A stretch of DNA of 64,000 nt from Drechslerella dactyloides. Lineage: Eukaryota > Ascomycota > Orbiliomycetes > Orbiliales > Orbiliaceae. Of this stretch, positions 48,712 through 58,296 are shown in pieces; position 1 is the first letter of the stretch; each line of letters starts with the position of its first letter. The notes below the pieces were generated by a model that had not been told where the DNA came from, did not search any database, and saw only the letters and a list, made by a program, of their open reading frames with translations. The stretch spans positions 2,046,001 through 2,110,000 of the forward strand of contig JAGTWJ010000003.1 of assembly GCA_020064725.1 (NCBI GenBank), in the 5' to 3' direction. The translations under genes were made by a program, and so were the position numbers.

Positions 48712-51158
48712 ATGCTGCTGCATAATGCTCTTTGGGGCCTGATAGCGGCCGCCATAACGGTCTCCGCAGCACCATCTGAAATCAGCGAAGGGTCTTCCCT
48801 CCACCCCGACCGGCTTCTAGTATTTCCGCGACAAGGTGGTGATCGGGATCTACTCAGAGGCGGCATTGACCCAAATCCGGTAGTTTGTGGCTGCGATAAC
48901 AGAAAGGACCGGAGAAAATGGACGTCCTGGAAATATGACATTAACACAGACTATGAGGATCTCAGCAAGATCCCAAATACTGGTGTGGTCCGAAGATATG
49001 AGTTGGTTCTCAGCAATAAGGTGATTGTTCAGGACGGGTACGCGACGAGTAAGATGGTGGTAAATGGACAGTACCCAGGACCCAAGATTGAGGGCTGTTG
49101 GGGAGACATTTTTGGTAAGTCAACTTAGTCCTCAAAAGATACTGTCCCCCTTTCGAGACGCGCTGTCAACGTGTCTCATGCATGGGGCTATGGCACTGGA
49201 GGGTCTGGGCTGCGGAACGAGTGACACTCAAGGACTGGCAAATTGGTTCAAGAGAACGATGACATATGAATACGTGATTCAGCATGTGTGAACACCAAAT
49301 ACCTAGCACAGAGACTGATTGAATTGATTTATTGGAACAGAAATCACGGTCATTAATAGACTGAACAACCACAATGGGACTGCTATCCACTGGCACGGCG
49401 TCCAGCAGATTGGCACAAACCATATGGACGGCGCTGCGGGTGTAGGCCAATGCCCAATTCCACCCGGTGGAAGTATGACTTACCGGTGGCGTGCGAACCA
49501 ATACGGCACAACGTGGTATCACTCCCACTTTGCCCTGCAATATACCGACGGTATTGTGGGGCCTATTGTGATCCACGGCCCTACCAGCGCCAACTATGAT
49601 GAAGAGTACACTCTTATGTTGACGGACTGGTATCATAAAGATGCATTCGGACTGTTCTGGTCGGAGGTTTTTGGACGCCCCCCAGCACCGGACTCAAAAT
49701 TGCTGAATGGCAGATGGATGTTTCCTTGCGATAGAAACACCGATCCGGATTGCCACCCAGAGGAAGGTGGCCGTCATCAGATCACCTTCGTAAAGGGAAA
49801 GAAGTATAAGTTGAGGATAGTCAACATGTCCACAGCAACGCAAATGAGCTTTTGGTTGCAAGGGCATGATTTCACGGTTGTGCAGACGGACTTCGTGCCA
49901 GTTGAGCCGTTTCAAGCCAAGTCGGTGAATATCGCGATTGGTATGTATACATTTACACCGTTTATTTTAAAGCCTAGCATGGGTCCAGGCACGTGCACGG
50001 ATGGAACTCACAAGTTAACGGGCGGCTATGTTATTGATTTATACAGCTCAGCGGTACGACATCATTGTGGAAGCAAAGGCAGATACCACAAACCAAACAG
50101 ACTTCTGGATCAACATGCAGCCATGTGGTAGGGCGTGTGCTGCCGATGCCGGGACGGGGATCATCCGTTATAAATCCAGCTCCAAGAAAGATCCTCTTCC
50201 AAATACCGACTGCGTTCCTGCGCAAGTGGCTTGTGGAGACCCAGCCAAGGAGAAACTATCGCCCATCGTCAAAAGAACTGTCCCTGCACCACCGCACGAT
50301 CTCCTGAAGGAACTTTATCCGAGCTTCAATTCGTGGCCAAATCTAACTGTTCCATTCGGCCAGTCCGTTGGACATAAATGGAGTCTCGGGACAGAAACGT
50401 TCTATATCAACTGGTAGGTGGATCTCATGCTCTTCTTAGCTAACAAAGAACTCGAGTCTAATTTGTATTATCCGTACCGTAGGACCGAACCGACACTAAG
50501 CTACCTCGGTGTGGAAGAACTCTCATCCCGCAGCCGCAGGCCGCCCAAACCGAAGCCACTGCCCTCGTCCTATCAGCCAATTACTCTTGAAAAGCCTGGC
50601 CAATGGGTCTATCTGGTGATTGTCGCAAACTTCGCCCAAACTGACCCAGCCAAACTCCCCATTCCAGTTGACCACCCGATTCATCTGCACGGACATGATT
50701 TCGTCGTCTTGGCGCAAGTGACGGGAGCTCAGTGGGATCCTAACAATCCGCCAGCGTTTGATCTGGAAAACCCAGCCAGGAGAGATACTGCAACGTTGCC
50801 TGGATCTGGATTCCTCGTCATCGGGTTCGAAGCAAAGAACCCAGGGGTAAGATTCACATCCTCACCGAACAGCCATTGACATCGCATCGGATCGAGTCTT
50901 GGCAGAGGTCCTTGATGCTGAACTTTGTGCTAACGGATGCATTTATTCTAGGCTTGGTTGGTGCACTGTCATATTGCCTTCCACGCCAGTGCTGGCCTTG
51001 TGATGCAGGTTCTTGAACTCCCGGACCAAATACTGCCCACGCTCCAAAGAAACGACAGAGGCTATGTAGATAAGTACAAAAAGCAGTGCAAAGATTGGAG
51101 GCAATCTTGGCAAAGCAACCCAGCAAAGGATGATTCGCTCCACGAATCTGGTGCCTAG
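48712..51158 (+). CDS. Secreted laccase-type multicopper oxidase
   Basis: Model: join(48712..49114,49341..49940,50047..50413,50483..50846,50952..51158), 646 aa, with introns of 69-226 bases. A signal peptide (about 1-20) is followed by a basic, Cys-containing leader and three cupredoxin domains. All copper motifs are intact: HWHG (151-154), HSH (195-197), HPIHLHG (521-527) and HCHIAFH (583-589). The residue ten after the T1 cysteine is Leu594, the laccase-type axial position, rather than Met as in ascorbate oxidases. The enzyme should oxidise phenols with oxygen reduced to water, outside the cell. The usual NGQYPGP motif is present, but the following ANWGD is CWGD here. The acidic or Val-rich C-terminal plug of some ascomycete laccases is not evident. 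The substrate, for example a pigment precursor, cannot be assigned. Confidence 0.93.
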
Positions 51159-51492
51159 TTGTTGCTGGTACGCTCAATAGGTTGACCAGCACATATTGGG
51201 CGGAGAATCCAGGATTGGAAACTGGAGTCAATATCGATCTGAAATTGATTTTTGAGAGGATGTTGCGTAACGTTGCGGGATGGTAGTTACCGGTACGGTC
51301 ATAATAATCTGGTGGACAGTGGATACCCTTGGTCTTGGCTTTTTATTTTTCTTGTCATCTGTATTTGCATCTTGACGACTTTGAGTGATATTGATATATC
51401 GGGCGTTGCCGGAAGTTATTTAATCGAAGAATCACAACAATAGCCATCAATGAAAACATACTTGTGTTGGAACTCGCATATTCTATCGCTTT
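51159..51492. other. Convergent intergenic region, no gene seen
   Basis: Short AT-rich interval between the stops of convergent genes, presumably holding both 3' ends. Confidence 0.5.
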
Positions 51493-52368
51493 CTACAAAT
51501 CTCGATTTCTCATAGCAGTGACACGCGACGAAGGCACATATGAAAACTTGTAACTCTTCCATTTCTCCTTCCATTGCAACGTCGTAAACTGATTGTCGAG
51601 CGCAATCCCACCGTCGCTCTCTACGTCGTTGTAGAAACGCATAAAATTACGCTCCTGGCGACTTATTTCCTGTTCCTTCGTCTCGTTCGGAACCGGCGGC
51701 TCAATATCCATTTGTTCACGTACCGTCGTGCCAAGTGTACCGACGTCGGGCTGGGTGGCTTCGAGCCGTGCATCTTCCGCTTGCTGGGCATCCGAGGTCG
51801 CCTCATCTTCAGCTTCTGGCCAATCAGTATCGAAATCCCTATAGATGTTTTCGTCCTCGTCATCTTCTATCTCCATTGCACTGGGATTAGATTGCGCAAT
51901 GTTTGCCAGCATGTTGTTCGCTTGGCTCATGAGGTCGGTGCTCGGCCGTCCCCTGATCATAGGCTGGTTGAGGGTGCTGTCACGCAATCTCTGCGTCTTG
52001 ATTTGCGATTCCTTGAGGAATTCTTCTCGATCCTGCTCGAACACTGCATTCTTGCAGTTATCCCCCGTATAGAACTCGACGCGGGTGACAGTCTCGTCGG
52101 GGAATGTAAGCCACCACCGATGTTCCGAAGGCTTGAAGTCGTACTCCTTGAGAAATCGCGGTGTGGGGTCATCGGGAATGAATTGAGCTATGTCGAAGTA
52201 TCCCTCAGGTACTTGGTGACAGGCGTTGAGTGAGTCTACACCAGAGATAGTTTGGCGTGTAATATAGTTTATACCGGACCTCTGCGCGGGCGGCAAGCGA
52301 ACGAAGGCGAGAATGAAGCCGGCCGCTCGTGGTATCAAAGGCACGAGTAGAAAGACCAGCAACCGCAT
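51493..52368 (-). CDS. Hypothetical secreted acidic protein
   Basis: Single exon, 291 aa. A hydrophobic leader (about 1-17, MRLLVFLLVPLIPRAAG) suggests secretion. The N-terminal 100 residues contain two cysteines and Trp/Phe-rich strands (SEHRWWLTFPDETVTRVEF). Residues about 150-220 are strongly acidic (EIEDDEDENIYRDFDTDWPE). The last part is charged and helical. I do not recognise the family. The continuous frame, clear ATG and biased codons support a real gene. An effector or matrix role is possible but unsupported. Confidence 0.65.
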   Translation of the reverse strand: MRLLVFLLVPLIPRAAGFILAFVRLPPAQRSGINYITRQTISGVDSLNACHQVPEGYFDIAQFIPDDPTPRFLKEYDFKPSEHRWWLTFPDETVTRVEFYTGDNCKNAVFEQDREEFLKESQIKTQRLRDSTLNQPMIRGRPSTDLMSQANNMLANIAQSNPSAMEIEDDEDENIYRDFDTDWPEAEDEATSDAQQAEDARLEATQPDVGTLGTTVREQMDIEPPVPNETKEQEISRQERNFMRFYNDVESDGGIALDNQFTTLQWKEKWKSYKFSYVPSSRVTAMRNRDL

Positions 52369-52806
52369 TTTGGTCGTGCTTTACGGCTGAATGGCCCGCG
52401 TGTGGACTCAGAAGTGTGAATTAGGATTTTTTTTTTTCTTGTGCTATCTGTAGTAGAGGTGACATGGTCATCATGGCGGGGGGGTTTGAGGGAGATCGAG
52501 GCATTAGCAACTTCGTCATGGACTGCTTTGTTGTAGTTCAGGTATTCAAGTGTTGACGGTATACTCGAAAAGGTAATGGGACTTCCGGAAGAGGAAATTA
52601 TATAGCCTGTTTTGTCATTTTTGGCTTATAACCGCCTCGGCCGAGGTATATACACACAGTCCTCTGTTACAAATGTAGTATAATAGCGTAGGTTTACCAC
52701 TCCAGTCTCGATTTGATTCTCATCTTTTGCCCAACTCTTTGCTCAGAAGCGCCCTAGAGGATCTCTTGGCCCTCTCCCTCGTGGATAATATCTCTGAAAA
52801 TATCTC
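52369..52806. other. Intergenic, no gene seen
   Basis: Contains a run of T at about 52427-52438 and short frames only. It separates two minus-strand genes. Confidence 0.5.
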
Positions 52807-53979
52807 CTAGGTCGCGGGGCTAACTTTCCCTTCTTCCTCTTGCCCTGTGCTCAATTCTACCCTCAACTCGTCTTCGTCCCTGCCCTCGATGAGTGCATAT
52901 TCGCGGATATACAAGTGTAGCCTCTCTGACATCTGCTGCTTTTGCTGGTCGGATACCCAGGACATAGAAATCGAGTTCATGGCCGCTTGGATAAGCTCTT
53001 CTTTCGACAAGCCTGCAGCAAACATCTTGTAAAAGTTCCCGGTTAAATAACCTCCCATAAAGCCAGGGTTATCAGAATTGATTGTGATCAGAACTCCTTG
53101 ATTCAAGAGACTCATAATATCCTTCCTCTTGAAGTCTGGCACAACGAAAAAATTACTGGTAGGACAACACGTGAGACCTATATTCCTCTGTGTCACCTCA
53201 GTTATGAGGTTAGGGTCCTCAACGATGTTGCTACCGTGATCGATACGGTCCACACCGACGTCGTGAACTGCTTGCCGGATATGCTTGATACTGTTATCCA
53301 GATTGATATCGCAGTGCATGGTGGTCTTTAGGCCAGCTTCCTTCGCTCGAGCGAACACGTCTTTAAACTTGATGGGAGGGTGGTTTTTATCGTTGCCTTC
53401 AAGCCCGACGCCTGCAACGAAGCTCTTGAAGGGGCTGTCCAGTAGTTCTGTGAGTATAGTATCGGCCTCTGCGATGGGCCTATCACGTAAAAAACACATG
53501 ATCATTCTCACTGAGACGCGCCTGGTTTGAGCGTTGGTTTCGGCCTCCATTTCAGTCACGAGTTCCCTTCCCAGCTGTATACCTTCCAGGATAGTCGTCA
53601 ATGGAATCCGTTCGCCGTTGCGCCTACGGTAAATTTGTGGATTAAAAGAGATTTCCGCATGCATGATGCCCTGGCAGCGAGCCCTTTCGAGGTAGCCAAG
53701 GTAAATATCAGCAATGTCTTCAGGGGTCTGGACGCATGTTATCGCTTTGCGGTGGATATCGCGGAAACCTTCCATATTAAAGAATGGCTTGTAGTTGCCA
53801 TCTCCGTCAAAAATATCTGGTGGCTCAAAACCATTGCGTTCGGCTAGGTTCCTGACTGCTTCAGGCTCGAGAGTGCCCTCGAGGTGGACGTGAAGTTCGC
53901 ATTTTGGTAGGCTTGCAAAGAATGGAGGCACAAGCGTCTGCCATCTTTCTTCAGCCATAGTATCGGGCTGCGATTTCAT
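52807..53979 (-). CDS. Adenosine-deaminase-family (A_deaminase) metal-dependent enzyme, divergent active site
   Basis: Single exon, 390 aa from the ATG at 53979 (another in-frame ATG is eight codons in). The amidohydrolase fold is clear. The metal ligands H30/H32 lie in ELHVHLEG, an HG pair follows in RIDHGSNIV, and the metal Asp is in NSDNPGF. Two signature blocks differ from classical ADA/AAH1 enzymes: the HAGE block, with the proton-shuttling Glu, is HCDI (H222-I225), and SDDP is SDNP. I recall a divergent subgroup with a similar HCD block, so this may be a subfamily trait rather than decay. The preferred substrate is therefore uncertain; deamination of adenine, adenosine or another heterocycle is possible. 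There is no signal peptide, so it is cytosolic. Confidence 0.88.
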   Translation of the reverse strand: MKSQPDTMAEERWQTLVPPFFASLPKCELHVHLEGTLEPEAVRNLAERNGFEPPDIFDGDGNYKPFFNMEGFRDIHRKAITCVQTPEDIADIYLGYLERARCQGIMHAEISFNPQIYRRRNGERIPLTTILEGIQLGRELVTEMEAETNAQTRRVSVRMIMCFLRDRPIAEADTILTELLDSPFKSFVAGVGLEGNDKNHPPIKFKDVFARAKEAGLKTTMHCDINLDNSIKHIRQAVHDVGVDRIDHGSNIVEDPNLITEVTQRNIGLTCCPTSNFFVVPDFKRKDIMSLLNQGVLITINSDNPGFMGGYLTGNFYKMFAAGLSKEELIQAAMNSISMSWVSDQQKQQMSERLHLYIREYALIEGRDEDELRVELSTGQEEEGKVSPAT

Positions 53980-55031
53980 GACTGGAGAAAAATAAAAAAG
54001 CGACTGTCATAAATCATGAAGCTGGGGATCAGCCGGAATTGGTGTTATGATATTGTGATGCAGGCTGATGCGTGACAGGTGGCAGGAAAACCAGCGTAAG
54101 GCGATTTCCCATAGGCCAGAAGGTCCGATGGGCTAAGCGGCTACTATCCATATAGATCTAAAGCTTTATTCCCAGCACTGCACGTACCATAAATTTAAAC
54201 CAAAGGTATGCAATACGTACTATAGCTACTCAGCAGATCAGTGTTTTTACAGGAATATTAATTCGCTCCTGATTAGCTGAATATGCAGCTGCTCCGCAAA
54301 AATTATTATCCTATTATTCAAATTAAGTGGTTTCAGCTCGCAATATTGATATGCAAAGCTTCTGTCGCTGATTGCAAATTAGGCAGATATCATCCAACGA
54401 CGCACAATGCTGTGGAACTGGAGCACTCGACAATTGCGCGGCTTTAAAGCAGGAGATCGATATGCCCTCCTCTTCCCCTGACAGCACATGCGCACAACAC
54501 ACTATGACAAACCGTAGGCCTGGAAGTCGTACAGCTACCGCAGCCTGCATGTCCTTGAGCGCAGGTATCAGAATTTGGCCGAGTATGCTAATTCCGCAGT
54601 TTTCATGATAAATTCGACAATTGTACAAGTTTGTGAAGACTATATACATTCAGGCTATTTTTCTGTCTATGGTTTAAACGACGATGTGTTGTTCGTTGCA
54701 TTCGCTCTGGGCGACTCTAGCCGTCGGTTTAAAATAGGTGCAATTGCGGCAGGCGACAATTCTTTTGGGTAATCCGCTAATCTATCGCGAGTCGTGATAG
54801 GAGAAACCACATGTTAATTGAATCGATTATAGGAGAGAACAAGTAAACTTATAAGCGATGATGCAAGGGAATTGACGAAGGCAGCCAGGCAACACCACTT
54901 ACTTCGAACTTTAACCCCGATATACAGGCCTATCCCCCCATACGAATCCGCAGCCTGTGCTGTTCAAAGGTAGCCAAGCCAGCAGATCTCCTGCTTATCT
55001 GTCGGCAGTTGCATCCGGATCGACTCACATC
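53980..55031. other. Divergent intergenic region, no gene seen
   Basis: AT-rich, with short frames only. It presumably carries promoters for the deaminase (minus) and the dehydrogenase (plus). Confidence 0.5.
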
Positions 55032-56499
55032 ATGGCTGTATTCCATGCCACGGCTTCGCTTTTCCAAGCGCGATGGCTCCTGGGCGCTGAGATTTTCCCT
55101 CCGAAGCCTCAGTTCGAGGAGAAGGACGTCCATGACCTATCGGGAAAGGTAATTGATCCGCCGACTAGTGCACCACCAGCACTCAGACCGAAAGTCGACT
55201 GATCAATCCGGTAGGTTTACTTTGTTACTGGTGCCGCCGCTGGGATAGGTCTCGAACTCGCGAAGGTTAGTAGTGAAACCCCTCGAAATTCCTGTATCCG
55301 CGACCAATATCACGACTTAGTCAACACATGCACAACCGCAAACGCTTGTCTTTTTTTAGTCTTGGTTACCCTCAGAAAAATAAAAATGTTGTGCCCTTCA
55401 TGAATTCAGCTGATTGATTTTCATTGATCGAAGATTTTGTATTCCAAGAACGCAAAAGTTTACATTGCAGGACGGTCTGAAGCCAATGGTGCTGCGGCCA
55501 TAGCGCAAATCAAATCAGAGCACCCGAAATCTGATGGGGCCCTTGAATTTGTGCATTTAGATCTTGCAGATTTGACAACTATCAAACCAGCCGCCGATGT
55601 GTTCCTGGCGAAAGAAAAGCGCCTAGATGCCCTGGTTCACAATGCGGCAATAATGGCGGCGCCGACATCTTGGAGATCAGCCCAAGTAAGCGACAACATT
55701 CGAATTCCACGATCCTGATGTCCGACGAAAATACTGACAAAAATCAATTCTTTGAGGGATGGGATGTCCAATTCGGCACCAATGTCCTCGGACCCTTCGT
55801 CCTCCAGCGACATCTACAGAACATCCTTGCGGAGACGGCGAAATTCAGAGAAAGGGATTCCGTTCGAGTACTCTTTCTATCGTCTATTAGTTCGCATGTT
55901 GCCCCGCCAGGCGGCGTTAGCTATGAAAACATCGAAACAAAGGGAATATCGCCTCTTACAATAATACCGGGCCTTGACACTTTCCTGAAATATGCACAAA
56001 CTAAATGCGCGAATGCGTTGATGGCGAAGGGGTTTGCTGTCAAATTTAAAGATACAGGGGTTATTGCGGTGGTGAGTATTATTGAACATCCGTGTTTTTG
56101 TATATGAAATTCATAGCCAATATTAGGATAAAACTTAGCTAATCAACTGCGACCGAACATGACAGTCCGCAAATCCTGGTAACCTTAATACGAGTTTGAC
56201 GAGACATTCTCTTCTGGCCAGAATTTTCTCGGTTCGTTTTTGCCATTGATTTATCAAGCGAGTGTCAGTTCACTAACGGCGATTGTCTATAGCCGCCCTT
56301 GCTTTATGCTGCGCGTTACGGTGCTCTAACGGAGCTTTTCTCAATACTCTCTCCAGAGATCGATAAATCCCAGAACGGTGCTGTGATCCAGCCCTGGGGC
56401 CGGATCAGCTTTCTGCGCCAGGACATTCATGACAGCGAAAAGAACGGCGAGGCTGTAAAGTTTTGGGATTGGCTTGAGGAGCACACCCAGGGATTCTAA
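55032..56499 (+). CDS. Short-chain dehydrogenase/reductase
   Basis: Model: join(55032..55148,55215..55265,55434..55685,55757..56071,56166..56231,56293..56499), 335 aa, with five introns of 61-168 bases. The classical SDR marks are all present: TGAAAGIG cofactor loop (44-51), HNAAIM (the NNAG-like strand), a Ser cluster LSSISSH (181-187), the active site Y219xxxK223 (YAQTK) and SANPGNLNT after beta-6. This indicates an NAD(P)-dependent oxidoreductase. The arrangement resembles the retinol-dehydrogenase/WWOX-like fungal SDRs. An N-terminal extension of about 35 residues precedes the Rossmann fold. Basic AGR after beta-2 favours NADP. The substrate is unknown. One exon is only 17 codons. Confidence 0.9.
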
Positions 56500-57236
56500 A
56501 TTTGTGCATGATTTAACGACTAGACGATCATTTTTTGTATATCAAGGCATGTTTCGCAAAGTCCATCAGAGCTTTGTTGCAAAATATCGGGACCTTTTCC
56601 TCTCTTTCACGAGATTACACTCTATAATTTATTCTTTATCACTGTTTTCTACGAAGCCTTAACAAATACGTACATTCTGTGCGCGAGGGTATCCATGTAG
56701 TTATAGAATTGAGTTCGTCTCCCCAAACTAACTATCGGTCAAAGAAATTATCCGCCCCTGTAAGAAAAGTAATACCCGGGTATAGTTCGCCTCACCCTCG
56801 TCTATTCGGCAGCTTCGGGTAGCAAGCCTACGCTTTGGCTGCGCCGAGACTGTCAACAATGAGGAACAGAGAATAAACACTCAACGGCCTAGGTTCATCG
56901 CGGCTAAATGTGGCTTGATCAGCCTTTTAAACATGGATGTTTTGTTAAAACATGGTCGCTCCTGCTAAATATTGTTAAATAAAAGCAATCGCATTCTGGC
57001 GTTGCAAAAATTATTCCTATCAACAGATCAAAGGAAGTGAATCGTATCCATGAAAAGGCGAATATGTACAGGTAATCAACTCCTACTAAGTTTAATACTA
57101 CAAGAAAACTCATAACAGAAAAAACTCGGGTGCAGTCATATAATATATGGAAGGGAGGTGAACGAGACTTTTATAGCAGCATAGTGGCATAGCAAGTGCC
57201 TTGGTCGTTGGTAGTTGGTCGTTGGTTTAGGCAGCA
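56500..57236. other. Convergent intergenic region, no gene seen
   Basis: AT-rich interval between two convergent genes. It holds both 3' ends and only short frames. Confidence 0.5.
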
Positions 57237-58296
57237 TTAAACTGCCGTTTTGCATTCGTACTTGGGATCTATGCATCATAGCGTGTTAGATAACATTTCA
57301 TATCTGTAGAATTTTATATTTCTGGAGCCGTACCACAAAAAGCTGGACAAACGCAACGTTTGCCTTTGGGGCAGGCCAGGGTGCAATCATTAAAGCAGCC
57401 GCACGGTGGGCCGGTAGTCGTAGGAGCCGGAACTGGAACAAGAGAGTATAGGACGATGCTTGGCTTCGTCGTGATGGTTGGAGTCGTTGTTGTATATTTG
57501 ACCAGCGTTGTGCAGGCATATTTAGGATCTAATTAGAGTAACAGAAACGTCAGTATCCATTGCTAATGATTATGGTATAAGTTCAATCATCGCAGAGCTA
57601 GTCGTGGGTTGCACTGACCGCAGTTCTTGGGGCATGCGCATGGTGGCTCCTTGCAGGCGACGATACAGTCGTTCAAGCATCCACACGTGAAGGTTGGCTT
57701 CGCGCTCGTGGTCGTCTTGGTCGGCCTGGTGGTCGGGCACAGGTATTTTGGATCTTTCAATGCATGCATCAGTGATCAGCGCTGAAGGTGAGGGAGACGA
57801 CTGTACGGTCTTTTTACAAAGGTATCTTGGGCGACAGATTTGGTGACAACTGCAACTGATAAAGATAGAGATCTACATACCGCAGAACAATGGACAGATG
57901 CAATTCGGCTTGTTGCCGCAGGCGATCTTGCAATCATTTGTGCATCCGCAAGTGAAGGTCGGCTTGATCGTGGTCGTAGTCTTGGTTGGCGGTGCTCGCG
58001 TGGTACTGGGTGGGCACTCATATTTTGGATCTGTGGGAGAAATAGACCTTCGTCAGCCTGTTGTTGACCTGTAGATTGTAGGCGCGGATGTAAAATTTGA
58101 TGCACAATATTACACCGAATAAGAACTCACCACAATATTGAGGACAGAAGCAGTCTGGCTTGCCAGCGCAACCGATGATGCAGTCATTGGTGCAACCACA
58201 CGGGACTCCCAGCGAGGCGTCTTGCGGCTCCGGAATAGCGAAAGCACTGACAAGGGCCGACGAAGCCAATGCGGCGAGGAAGAATACAGATCGCAT
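57237..58296 (-). CDS. Secreted cysteine-rich protein made of four exon-encoded modules
   Basis: Model: complement(join(57237..57268,57334..57528,57619..57753,57881..58030,58131..58296)), 225 aa. Exon 1 gives a signal peptide (about 1-19) and module 1; exons 2-4 give one module each; exon 5 is only ten codons. Each module reads CGCxNDC, then CxxxxxC (CxxxxC in one), then CxCPxxC, and closes with DPKYxC, eight cysteines in all. Thr/Pro-rich linkers (TTTTxKPTFT) join modules. Every intron is phase 1 and splits the Asp codon of DPKY in the same place, so exons are symmetric and could be duplicated or skipped without frame loss. The total is 32 cysteines, and the last exon supplies the one that completes module 4. 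No named domain is recognised. Possible roles such as an effector, antimicrobial or wall-binding protein are guesses. Confidence 0.85.
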
